Of a stretch of 64,000 bases of DNA, positions 37,893-45,957 are shown one piece after another. Made by a program: the position numbers and the translations under genes. Under the pieces are notes generated by a model. It searched no databases, was not told where the DNA came from, and saw only the letters and a list, made by a program, of their open reading frames with translations. The first letter of the stretch is position 1. Each line of letters opens with the position of its first letter. The stretch comes from Halobacillus naozhouensis (GTDB lineage Bacteria > Bacillota > Bacilli > Bacillales > Halobacillaceae): positions 4,092,001 to 4,156,000 of the forward strand of contig NZ_CP121671.1 of NCBI RefSeq assembly GCF_029714185.1, read 5' to 3'.

Positions 37893-39816
37893 TATGTTCC
37901 CCTCCCTCTAAGTTTTCACTATTGCTCATCCATTTTCGTTCATCCTCAATGCGGGTTGTTATTTTCAACTGATCAAGCATCTCTAAAAATGGGATTAAAT
38001 ATTTTCTAGATACATCCAGGATATCTTTCGCCTCTTTTATATCAAAAGTCTCGTCCGTTTGCTGCTTCAGTTTAGCTAAAGCTGCATCAACAGCTGATCG
38101 GTGGATCAGTCTATCGTTCATAATTCGAAACGCTTGTTTTGTTTGCACAAGATATAAAGCTAGCTCGTCAGCATCATGCTTCGATAGCAAGGTGCCTGTA
38201 ATATACTCCTCCCATTTCTTTACGGTGACCCCATCCTTATCGAGGGTGTTGATCACCTCAAGCATCCTTTGCTTCCACTGTCTTGGTAAATACGGGTGAA
38301 ACCCTGCCAAAGAAACAAATTGTTCTTCCTTATCCAAGTTACCCTTTTGAACTAACTGATTCAAACTGTATTCAATCATCATCTTCGAGTACAACCCACT
38401 TAGCATCTGGACAATCTCTGCCTTACTAATGCCCAATCTCATAGGATACTCCTGATGATAGTTTTCAAGCCGGGATATGATTTCATCTTTTATCTTATTA
38501 AATGTTTTCGTTAGCCCATATGTTTGCCTATTTACCTCGATAAGATACCCCGCTTCTAACCCTTCAGCAACCGCACGATTTACTACATGTTCATCCAGAG
38601 AGGTATACTGAATCAACTGTTTCACGTCAAGTAATGTATGCTGGCTTAGTACGTCTTCAATCAAATCTTCTGGGGTGCTTTGCTTCTTATTTTGCAGCAT
38701 ATCAATGGTTGCCTTGCCGAAACGATATTTGCCACCTTCAGGCTGAATGACCCAGCCTCCCCCGATTGTTTCTACAGGAGTCGGCCGCCTCAAAATGAAA
38801 CGGTCACCGCGCCGAACAACAATTTCTTCGTCTAGTTGAATTTGACAAAGAATTTCTCCGTCTGCCTGCTTCAATTCATTTCTGTCAAAAAACACAATTC
38901 TCCCCATAACTTCAGACGTACCCACATGAATTTTTACCGGCATGCGTTGTTTTACTGAGGTACGGAGCTCTTCTACAAACCGAAGGGAAACGTCAATGGT
39001 TTTTGTAACCAAGAAATGATCGGAAGCAACTAGCACATCCCCCCGACGAACATCATCTTTATCAACCCCTCCAAGGTTGATCGCCGTTCTTTGTCCCGCC
39101 CGTGCAATGTGCTGTTCTTCATGATGGACCTGTATTTGACGGGCTCTGACTTTGTGATCCTTAGGAAGTAACCTTAACTGACTTCCTTGTTGAACGATTC
39201 CTTCATAGGTCGTCCCCCTGACAATGGTACCTTGTCCCTTTACAGTAAAGACTTGGTCAACGGGCAGTCGAAACGAGCCATATGCATCCCGGCTTCCGAC
39301 CAATTTCAATTCACTGATAATCGTTTGATTCAGATTATCTATCCCTCTTCGTGAAATACCATCCACATAAACAAAAGGAGCATCGTGAAAAATCGTTCCT
39401 GCAAGCCCATCTTTAATATCTTCTGTAACGAATTCCAACATCTCCTCATCCACACGGTCCACTTTTGAAATAGCTACAATACAATGCTCAATACCAAGAA
39501 ACTCTAGTATTTCCAGATGTTCTTTTGTTTGTGGCATAACTCCTTCATCTGCAGCGATCACGAGCACAACGAGATCAATGCCGGCAACGCCCGCAATCAT
39601 TTGGCGGATAAACCGCTCATGTCCGGGGACATCGATGATTGAAATATTGACTCCTTCTTCTATTTGTAAAGGGGCATAACCCAACTCAATCGAAATACTC
39701 CGCTCCTTCTCTTCTTTCAAGCGGTCTGTATCCACACGGCTTAATGCTTTTGTCAGGGTCGTTTTTCCATGGTCAATATGCCCTGCCATGCCAATCGTAA
39801 AATACGTGTCACTCAT
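37882..39816 (-). CDS. selB: Selenocysteine-specific elongation factor
   Basis: GTPase that delivers Sec-tRNA(Sec) to UGA codons by binding SECIS hairpins. The product is 644 residues. GTPase motifs are GMAGHIDHGKTTLTK at the N-terminus, DVPGHERFI near residue 57 and SKVDRVD. EF-Tu-like domains 2 and 3 follow. The C-terminal third consists of winged helices, ending near KAKDILDVSRKYLIPFLEML-type sequence typical of SelB. The ATG at 39816 is preferred, with GGGTGACGAAA upstream; a GTG lies three codons earlier. It is divergent from tRNA-Sec. Confidence 0.96.
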   Translation of the reverse strand: MSDTYFTIGMAGHIDHGKTTLTKALSRVDTDRLKEEKERSISIELGYAPLQIEEGVNISIIDVPGHERFIRQMIAGVAGIDLVVLVIAADEGVMPQTKEHLEILEFLGIEHCIVAISKVDRVDEEMLEFVTEDIKDGLAGTIFHDAPFVYVDGISRRGIDNLNQTIISELKLVGSRDAYGSFRLPVDQVFTVKGQGTIVRGTTYEGIVQQGSQLRLLPKDHKVRARQIQVHHEEQHIARAGQRTAINLGGVDKDDVRRGDVLVASDHFLVTKTIDVSLRFVEELRTSVKQRMPVKIHVGTSEVMGRIVFFDRNELKQADGEILCQIQLDEEIVVRRGDRFILRRPTPVETIGGGWVIQPEGGKYRFGKATIDMLQNKKQSTPEDLIEDVLSQHTLLDVKQLIQYTSLDEHVVNRAVAEGLEAGYLIEVNRQTYGLTKTFNKIKDEIISRLENYHQEYPMRLGISKAEIVQMLSGLYSKMMIEYSLNQLVQKGNLDKEEQFVSLAGFHPYLPRQWKQRMLEVINTLDKDGVTVKKWEEYITGTLLSKHDADELALYLVQTKQAFRIMNDRLIHRSAVDAALAKLKQQTDETFDIKEAKDILDVSRKYLIPFLEMLDQLKITTRIEDERKWMSNSENLEGGEHNEL

Positions 39817-39921
39817 TTTCGTCACCCGTTTCTGTATTTACCTAATACTTCTATCTTAATAAGGAACGAAACCTGGTTCAAGTTCTGCGATTTGCTAACT
39901 TATGCTCCCCAAACCCATTTC

Positions 39922-39951
39922 TTGAATTAAAAAATGATCTCCGTGTATAAT
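39922..39951 (+). promoter_or_regulatory. Promoter of tRNA-Sec
   Basis: TTGAAT, 18 bases, TATAAT. It ends 18 bases before the tRNA 5' end. Confidence 0.7.
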
Positions 39952-39969
39952 GTGAGTATTCACTTATAC

Positions 39970-40066
39970 GGGGTTGGATGGGTGACTGGTGTTCCCCTGG
40001 GTCTTCAAAACCCTGAGGGAGGCGCGTGCCGTCTCCGGTGGGTTCGATTCCCACACAGTCCCGCCA
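39970..40066 (+). tRNA. selC: tRNA-Sec (anticodon TCA)
   Basis: A 97-base tRNA with CCA encoded. The T arm is GTGGG-TTCGATT-CCCAC. The anticodon loop is CTTCAAA with anticodon TCA. The long variable arm pairs GGAGGCG with CGTCTCC. The 3' acceptor strand ACAGTCCC pairs with GGGGTTGG at 39970-39977 using two G-U pairs and one mismatch at the inner end, giving the 8-bp acceptor expected for tRNA-Sec. The D stem is less regular, and the anticodon stem has one U-U opposition. Its place between selB and selD supports the call. Confidence 0.95.
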
Positions 40067-40086
40067 TACATAAATAATACAAAATA

Positions 40087-40112
40087 GATCGTCATTTGGG
40101 CGGTCTTTTTTT
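40087..40112 (+). terminator. Terminator after tRNA-Sec
   Basis: GATCGTC (40087) pairs with GGCGGTC (40099-40105) using two G-U pairs, followed by a T run. It may end the tRNA transcript or act as a partial terminator before the glycosyltransferase. Confidence 0.6.
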
Positions 40113-40175
40113 ATGATTTTCGGAAAAGATAAAACAAATTACCAAGCATTTGATACTGTATTAAGGATGATTCAT

Positions 40176-41165
40176 GTGAAAATTTTGCTGGCCTCGCCAA
40201 ATTTCCATCAACCACGAGGCAATACCGTAACCGTCCAAAGGATTGCAGACAGTTTAGCGAAACTAACCATTGATACAGAGATCATTTCAACAACCGAGAA
40301 GGAATGGACGTCCCTTCCGGAAGCTGATCTCGTTCACGGGTTCCACGCTTATCATTTTTACAAGTTTATGCAATCATTAGACAAGAAACCTGAGCCGTAT
40401 ATAGTTACCATTACAGGAACTGATCTCAATCATGATTTGTTTGATGAGAATAAGCGAGAGGATGTTTTTGCATCTCTAAGAGGAGCTGCGGCCATCCACG
40501 TCTTTGATGACAAAGCCAAAAGCGTTATCACGAATGAACTGCCGGACGTAGAAGATAAAGTTTTTACGATTGCCCAAGGAAACAGTGATTTCCCAGAAGA
40601 GATCCCCCCTGTCGAAAAAGAAGAAAATTCATTTCTATTTGTATTGCCGGCAGGAATCAGGAAAATTAAAAATGTTCCTGCTGCTATTCAAATGATGGAA
40701 AATCTTCATGAAAAATTCCCGACTGTTCGACTTTGGCTAGTCGGGCCTATAATTGAAGAAGAAGAAGGGAAAACTGTACAAGAACTCGTTAGACAACATG
40801 ACTGGATCCAATACTTGGGACAAGTACCCCATTCCACTATGGGATCCATTTATCAACGCGCGGATGTTGTAATAAACACCTCCCATTCAGAGGGCCAGCC
40901 TTCTGCTCTAATAGAAGCAATGGGGTATGGTATTCCTGTTTTAGTGTCCAATAACCCCGGGAACCAGAGTATTGTTACACATCAAAAAACGGGTTTTGTC
41001 TATAGCAGCCCAAACGAATTTCTTGATTATAGCGAGCAAATCATTAATAATAACGAGATAAAACAAAAGATTGGGCAGCAGGCTAAACAATATATTATCG
41101 AGCACCACTCAAACACCTATGAAGCCAATGCTTTCGTTACTATTTATAAAAATATCATGAAATAG
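40176..41165 (+). CDS. Glycosyltransferase resembling SenB (selenosugar synthase)
   Basis: A GT4-type glycosyltransferase of 329 residues. Three regions resemble the SenB family: SPNFHQPRGNTVTVQRIA near the N-terminus (family G-N-x-V-T), VTITGTDLNHDLFDE near residue 95 (family T-G-T-D-L-x-x-D), and LGQVPHSTMGSIYQRADVVI with HSEGQPSALIEAMGYGIPV as the donor site. SenB makes a selenosugar from UDP-N-acetylglucosamine and selenophosphate. The position between tRNA-Sec and selD supports a selenium role. The GTG at 40176 is chosen because AAGGA lies about eight bases upstream; an ATG three codons earlier has no spacing to a ribosome site. A generic GT4 function remains possible. Confidence 0.6.
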   Translation: MKILLASPNFHQPRGNTVTVQRIADSLAKLTIDTEIISTTEKEWTSLPEADLVHGFHAYHFYKFMQSLDKKPEPYIVTITGTDLNHDLFDENKREDVFASLRGAAAIHVFDDKAKSVITNELPDVEDKVFTIAQGNSDFPEEIPPVEKEENSFLFVLPAGIRKIKNVPAAIQMMENLHEKFPTVRLWLVGPIIEEEEGKTVQELVRQHDWIQYLGQVPHSTMGSIYQRADVVINTSHSEGQPSALIEAMGYGIPVLVSNNPGNQSIVTHQKTGFVYSSPNEFLDYSEQIINNNEIKQKIGQQAKQYIIEHHSNTYEANAFVTIYKNIMK

Positions 41166-41214
41166 AGGCAGCATGCCCATCTTTGTTTCCTTTAAGAGGA
41201 AAGGAGTGTATACG

Positions 41215-42264
41215 ATGGTTGGACAAGAAAACATAAAATTAACTTCTCTATCTAGTAAAGGTGGCTGAGGCTGCAAAATTGGTCCTGAAGACCTGACGCA
41301 AGTTTTGCGTCATTTACCAAAATCTGTAGCCGACCCGAATTTACTGGTTGGATTGGACACCTCTGATGATGCAGGTGTTTATAAGATCAACGAGGAAACA
41401 GCCCTCGTTCAAACATTAGATTACTTTACTCCCATAGTCGACGATCCCTATATGTTCGGCCAAATTGGAGCGGCGAATGCTTTAAGTGATGTGTACGCGA
41501 TGGGCGGCAAACCGATTACTGTTATGAATATCGTCGGCTTCCCTGTCAATACATTAGATAAAAGTATTCTGGCGGACATCCTGGCAGGAGCCTCTGACAA
41601 AGTCAGTGAATCTGGCGCTGTTTTAGTAGGTGGACACTCCATTGACGACCAAGAGCCAAAATTTGGCCTGTCTGTTACAGGAACTATTCATCCAGAACAA
41701 ATACGGGCCAATGCTGGAGCTAAGCCAGGTGATCGACTCATTTTGACCAAGCCGATCGGTGTAGGGATTTTAACTACAGCTATCAAGAAAGATTTGCTCA
41801 ACGAGGACGAACTGAATGAAGTCATGAACGTTATGGCTGAGTTAAACAAAAAAGCAGCCGAGACTATGAAGGACTATACGGTTCATGCATGTACAGACGT
41901 CACAGGCTTTGGCCTGCTTGGTCATACCCTTGAGATCGCTAAGGGAAGTCATGTAGGGATAACTGTCTCAAATAAAAATGTTCCTGTTTTGTCCAAAACA
42001 AGAGAACTTGCTGAACAAAATATCATCCCGGGAGGTACACGTAAGAATCATCAGTGGCTCGCTGAGAATATTGACTATGATCCACACATTAGTGAAATCG
42101 ATCAATTCATTCTTTGTGATGCCGTGACATCGGGCGGACTCCTTATCTCTGTACCTGAAGCAGAAGCTGAATCATTGCAACGAGAACTAAAGAATAACCA
42201 TGTCCAATCCGCCATTATTGGTGAAGTGACTCATGAACATGAAGGTCGAATTCATGTTATTTAA
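41215..42264 (+). CDS. selD: Selenophosphate synthetase, itself a selenoprotein (Sec18)
   Basis: Makes selenophosphate from selenide and ATP for SelA and possibly for the SenB-like enzyme. The ATG at 41215 follows AAAGGAGTGTATACG. The TGA at 41266-41268 is in frame and falls at the catalytic position: SSKGGUGCKIGPEDL, where E. coli SelD has Cys17. The downstream part is normal: VGLDTSDDAGVYKI, TLDYFTPIVDDPYMFGQIAAN-type sequence, and CTDVTGFGLLGH. Total 349 residues. Reading from an internal start would remove the glycine-rich catalytic loop. A GGTC/GACC hairpin follows the TGA. Confidence 0.95.
41281..41293 (+). promoter_or_regulatory. Candidate SECIS hairpin of selD
   Basis: GGTC-CTGAA-GACC begins 12 bases after the TGA. 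The stem is only 4 bp and the loop has G in third position, so this is the weakest of the five candidates; other pairings with the downstream TTTTGCG region are possible. Confidence 0.4.
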
Positions 42265-42294
42265 AATAAGGGCTCTGCTTGAGCCCTTATTTTA
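42263..42294 (+). terminator. Terminator after selD
   Basis: AAAATAAGGGCTC pairs with GAGCCCTTATTTTA around a 5-base loop, starting in the selD stop codon. Confidence 0.85.
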
Positions 42295-42338
42295 TAGCAG
42301 AAAACATTTTTGAACTTATATTTAATGAGGTGAACATG

Positions 42339-43247
42339 ATGAAAAAATGGCTGTTAGCCGTCTTATTACTTAGTCTTGCCTTGATTATAACAGCGTGTGG
42401 TGAAAGCAATGAGAAATCCGGGCAAGAAAAATCTGGAGAAAAACAAGCCGGAAAGAACTTTACAATCGGTGTTATCCCTGCCCAGACAGAAGGGGCGATG
42501 AATGACGCCATGAATAAACTTCAATCCATTTTAAATAAGAAGTTGAACCGTGAAGTAAATATTGAAGTGTATCCTGATTATAACGGTGTTGTGGAAGCCA
42601 TGAATTACGATAAGATCGACATGGCTTATTTAGGACCGCTAACCTATGTTATTGCCCACGAAAAGAGCGGGGCAAAAGCTATCATCACTCAATTAATTGA
42701 TGGAGAACCTTTTTATCATTCCTATGTCATTACTCATAGTGACCACCCATGGAATTCCTTAGATGAAATGTTGCAAAATCCTGAAGAAGTCGCCTTTGCT
42801 TTTGGCGACCCAAATTCGACATCTGGTTCCCTAATTCCGTCTATTGAGCTAGAGGAGCGTGGGGTTTATAAAAGCATGGAGAAAAACCAATTTAAGTCTG
42901 TACGTTACACAGGCTCGCACGATGCATCAGCTTTAGCTGTCCAAAATAAGCAAGTGGACGCTGCCGCTATAGATAGCGCCATCTTCCATCAACTAGTTGA
43001 ATCAGGCAAAATAGATGATAAACAGCTTCGAGTTATATGGGAGTCCGATAAGATTTTCCAATATCCGTGGGCTGTTCATAAAAATACAGATCAAGAAACC
43101 ATCCAAAAGCTACAGGAAGCATTTCTTTCAATCAAGGATCAAGAAATTCTTGACGCATTCGGTGCCACAGGGTTTACAAAAGCAAGCAATGAAGATTATA
43201 AGAACATCAGGCAAGCTGCCCTTAAACAAGGAATTATTGAAGAGTAG
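42339..43247 (+). CDS. PhnD-type oxyanion-binding lipoprotein of an ABC importer
   Basis: Substrate-binding protein of the phosphate/phosphite/phosphonate (PhnD) family, 302 residues. The lipoprotein signal MKKWLLAVLLLSLALIITAC places the lipid Cys at residue 20. Family features are IGVIPAQTEGAMNDAM, the ligand-site region YDKIDMAYLGPLTYVIAHE, FGDPNSTSGSLIP and VDAAAIDSAIFHQLVESG. The ATG at 42339 is preferred, with GAGGTG upstream. Its place between selD and selenoprotein genes suggests a selenium oxyanion as substrate, but phosphonate or phosphite cannot be excluded. Confidence 0.85.
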   Translation: MKKWLLAVLLLSLALIITACGESNEKSGQEKSGEKQAGKNFTIGVIPAQTEGAMNDAMNKLQSILNKKLNREVNIEVYPDYNGVVEAMNYDKIDMAYLGPLTYVIAHEKSGAKAIITQLIDGEPFYHSYVITHSDHPWNSLDEMLQNPEEVAFAFGDPNSTSGSLIPSIELEERGVYKSMEKNQFKSVRYTGSHDASALAVQNKQVDAAAIDSAIFHQLVESGKIDDKQLRVIWESDKIFQYPWAVHKNTDQETIQKLQEAFLSIKDQEILDAFGATGFTKASNEDYKNIRQAALKQGIIEE

Positions 43248-43258
43248 AGTTGATCTTA

Positions 43259-44014
43259 ATGTGGTTTAAAAGACGAAACATCCTAACGGTTGTCCTTCTT
43301 ATTATATTCATTTACTTCAGTATGAAGCTGACTGAATTTGATTTAACGAAATTTAAAGATTTCCGTAATATGATTGATTTCATGTCGCAATGGTTTCCTA
43401 TTAATTTTTCAAACCTTTCAGGAATAATTAGAGATACATTGCAAACATTGGCTATGGCATTTCTAGGCAGTTTATTAGGTCTGATAATCGCTTTACCCAT
43501 AAGCTTCATAGCCGCCCGAAACACATCGCCATCCCCCATTATTTATCACTTTTGGCGGGTATTCCTAAGTTTCATTCGATCTGTACCAGAAATTGTCTTT
43601 GGACTGATTTTATTAACAGCGCTTGGGCTCGGTCCCTTCCCCGCTGTTATTGCCATCATGCTTCACAATATCGGTGTGCTGGGAAAATTAATTTCAGAAT
43701 TAATTGAGGCCGCCGATCCTGGCCCTCAGGAAGCAATGAAGACCGTGGGAGCAAAGGGGTGGATCGTCTCCCTCTTTAGCATTTTGCCACAGATATGGCC
43801 CAATGTACTTTCCCATTATTTCTATCGTTTCGAAGTCGCAATCCGAACATCACTGATTCTAGGATTTATTGGCGGTGGAGGGATTGGGCAGCGATTATTT
43901 AATGATTTTAAGACCTTCCAATATCCATCTGTTTCGCTTGATGTCTTAATCATCATGATCTTGGTGATTATCGTTGATTTATTCGGAGGATATGTGAGAA
44001 ACAGGGTCATTTAA
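43259..44014 (+). CDS. PhnE-type ABC importer permease
   Basis: Membrane subunit of the same importer, 251 residues with about five helices. The EAA loop reads EAADPGPQEAMKTVGAKGWI near residue 155, and the closing GFIGGGGIGQRLFNDFKTF matches the PhnE family. The ATG at 43259 is taken as start; a TTG three codons earlier is possible, and neither has a strong ribosome site, suggesting coupling to the binding protein 11 bases upstream. Confidence 0.87.
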   Translation: MWFKRRNILTVVLLIIFIYFSMKLTEFDLTKFKDFRNMIDFMSQWFPINFSNLSGIIRDTLQTLAMAFLGSLLGLIIALPISFIAARNTSPSPIIYHFWRVFLSFIRSVPEIVFGLILLTALGLGPFPAVIAIMLHNIGVLGKLISELIEAADPGPQEAMKTVGAKGWIVSLFSILPQIWPNVLSHYFYRFEVAIRTSLILGFIGGGGIGQRLFNDFKTFQYPSVSLDVLIIMILVIIVDLFGGYVRNRVI

Positions 44015-44074
44015 GGGGACTTCAGCTAATTAGGCTCTTGAAAGAGGACGATTAGTAAGAAAGGAGGCCGGCAA

Positions 44075-44830
44075 ATGATTGAGATGAAGAATGTTTCCGT
44101 TCGTTATCCAGGAACAAAGTTTGATGCGCTTTCTGATATCCATTTAACCTTTGAAAAAGGTGATTTTGTTTGCATTCTTGGTAAAAGCGGTGCTGGGAAG
44201 TCCACGTTTATCCGTTGTATTAACGGATTACAGCAGCTGACGCAAGGCGAAGTTTTTTTAGACGGCAAACAGGTTTCCAATATGAAAGAAGAACAATTGC
44301 GTCAGGTCCGCTTGGAGATGGGGATGATTTTTCAGCATTTCAACCTGATCCCACGTATGAGTGTCATACAGAATGTCTTAACTGGAATCTTTGGTTACCG
44401 TAGTAATTTTAAAAACTTAATCGGCCTGTTTTCTGCAGATGAACTGGAACAAGCCAAACGCATAATCTCCGAAGTCGGTCTCTCAGACATGATGGACCGC
44501 AGAGTCGAACGGTTAAGCGGCGGCCAGAAACAAAGAGTAGGCATTGCACGTGCTATGGTCCAGCAGCCAAGAATCTTACTAGGAGATGAACCCGTAGCCA
44601 GTCTGGATCCAGGGACATCTAACCATATTTTCAAACTGCTGAAAGAGATGCATCAACGTCTTGACTTACTGACTATTATAAATGTACATGATATAGATCT
44701 GGCTAAACGTTATGCAACAAGAGTTCTAGCCCTTAAAGATGGGAAACTAATCTTCGATGGCCACCCTGATGAATTCGCAGAAAGTAACTATAAGGAAACG
44801 TATGAATCATCTGATCATCTATTTATTTGA
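44075..44830 (+). CDS. PhnC-type ABC importer ATPase
   Basis: ATPase of the importer, 251 residues. Walker A GKSGAGKST, Q-loop IFQHFNLIPRMSVIQNVL, signature LSGGQKQR, Walker B ILLGDEPVASLD and H-loop INVHDIDLAKRYA are intact. AGAAAGGAGGCCGGCAA precedes the ATG. No terminator was seen between this gene and the selenoprotein deacetylase 50 bases downstream, so they are probably one transcript. Confidence 0.88.
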   Translation: MIEMKNVSVRYPGTKFDALSDIHLTFEKGDFVCILGKSGAGKSTFIRCINGLQQLTQGEVFLDGKQVSNMKEEQLRQVRLEMGMIFQHFNLIPRMSVIQNVLTGIFGYRSNFKNLIGLFSADELEQAKRIISEVGLSDMMDRRVERLSGGQKQRVGIARAMVQQPRILLGDEPVASLDPGTSNHIFKLLKEMHQRLDLLTIINVHDIDLAKRYATRVLALKDGKLIFDGHPDEFAESNYKETYESSDHLFI

Positions 44831-44880
44831 TCACAGATAATTGTTTTTTAAGACCACCTATATAACGGGGAGGAAAAATA

Positions 44881-45522
44881 ATGATAAAAAGTCCATGAGT
44901 AGTCGATTGTACAAGGGTCGTGTACGACTCTCAAGATTCAAATATTGTCACCTCTGCCCCAAGTAAAACCGACAAGTCCGTTGTGTTAACTTTTGATGAT
45001 GGACCAAGCAAAGTGTTAACACAGATACTAGATATCTTAGATGCTGAAAACGTGCCAGCGGTGTTCTTCTGGCAATCTCGGCTTTTATATTCAAAGAGGC
45101 CTTGGAAAAGAGTATTGCAGGAAGGGCATATCATTGGTTCACATACCACAAAGCATCCAAATATGGTTAAGCTCTCCTATGAAAAGCAATATAAGGAAAT
45201 CCAAAACAGTATTACGAAGATTGGGCGGATTACAGGGAGTAAAGTTGAATATTTCCGGCCTCCATTCGGTCAATATAACGCTGATACGGTTAAAGCAGCT
45301 AACCAATTGAATGTAACACCGATTATGTGGAGAATTGCATCTATTGATTGGGAATTAAAAGAGGACCCTAATCAAATCATTACTAACGTCATCGATCATC
45401 TGGAAGACGGAGCCATTATTCTTATGCATGAACTTACACAGACGGTTGAAATTTTGCCAGAATTGATCAAAGCGATCAGAGAAAAGGGATACAATTTTAA
45501 GCTGTTAAATGAAACGAACTAA
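44881..45522 (+). CDS. Polysaccharide deacetylase (NodB domain) with candidate Sec at residue 6
   Basis: A 213-residue protein if the TGA at 44896-44898 is read as selenocysteine. The ATG at 44881 has GGGGAGGAAAAATA upstream. The N-terminus would read MIKSPUVVDCTRVVYDSQDS, giving a U-x-x-x-C pair. The rest is an intact NodB homology domain: LTFDDGPS with the catalytic Asp, HTTKHPN metal ligands, RPPFGQYN, and ILMHE near the end. There is no signal peptide, unusual for this family. A GGUC-loop hairpin follows the TGA, as in E. coli fdhF. Alternatives are a GTG start at 44920, which lacks a properly spaced ribosome site, or a 5-codon leader peptide. Confidence 0.7.
44901..44929 (+). promoter_or_regulatory. 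Candidate SECIS hairpin of the deacetylase gene
   Basis: AGTCG (44901) pairs with CGACT (44925-44929), then after a two-base bulge TGTAC pairs with GTGTA using G-U pairs. The loop is AAGGGTC. GGTC starts 17 bases after the TGA; in E. coli fdhF it starts 18 bases after. Confidence 0.65.
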
Positions 45523-45526
45523 TAGT

Positions 45527-45565
45527 AAAGCAGGCGCCTCACCATTTCCTGAGACGCCTGCTTTT
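45527..45565. terminator. Bidirectional terminator between deacetylase and thioredoxin genes
   Basis: AAAGCAGGCG-C-CTC pairs with GAG-A-CGCCTGCTTT around a 10-base loop, with T runs on both strands. The two flanking selenoprotein genes are convergent. Confidence 0.9.
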
Positions 45566-45573
45566 CTTCTTTA

Positions 45574-45882
45574 TTAAGATTGGGCGAAGTCTTTCACCTG
45601 CTCTTCTGGAGCAAAGCCGACAGAACGGTCCACTTCTTCTCCTTCTTTAATCAAGATTAAGGTTGGAATACTTTGTACTCCAAACTGTCCAGCTAAATCT
45701 GAAGATTGGTCCACATCAACGTAGTAAAAATCAACATCATCGAGCTGTTCAGATACGCTTGAGACCACCGGTCCCAATTGACGACAGCCTGGTCACCAGT
45801 CTGCCCCAAATTCGAGTACAATCGGTTGACTCATATTTTTAGTTAGCGTTGCATATTCTTCGGCCGTAATTGTTTTAGCCAT
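45574..45882 (-). CDS. Thioredoxin-like selenoprotein (U-P-G-C active site)
   Basis: A 102-residue thioredoxin if the in-frame TGA at 45793-45795 is read as Sec30. The active site reads FGADWUPGCRQLGP, aligning U with the nucleophilic Cys of the W-C-G-P-C motif. The rest is standard: YYVDVDQSSDLAGQFGVQ, then SIPTLILIKEGEEVDRSVG with the cis-proline. The ATG at 45882 has AAGGAGGTTTTAAA upstream. A start after the TGA would remove the active site. It follows the TlpA-like selenoprotein gene by 75 bases on the same strand. Confidence 0.92.
45761..45775 (-). promoter_or_regulatory. Candidate SECIS hairpin of the thioredoxin gene
   Basis: GGGACC-GGT-GGTCTC with one G-U pair begins 17 bases after the TGA, so the GGT loop is 23 bases downstream. 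Confidence 0.65.
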
Positions 45883-45957
45883 TTTAAAACCTCCTTACTT
45901 GTATTATTTCTTAGCTAGATTCTAAATATTCTTCTATCAAGCTTCGCAGATATCCGC

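Noticed and set aside
44920..45522. GTG at 44920 as the deacetylase start
   Set aside because: The only purine-rich stretch, AAGGG, is two bases before the GTG, too close for translation initiation, while the upstream ATG has a well-placed site. Kept only as an alternative.
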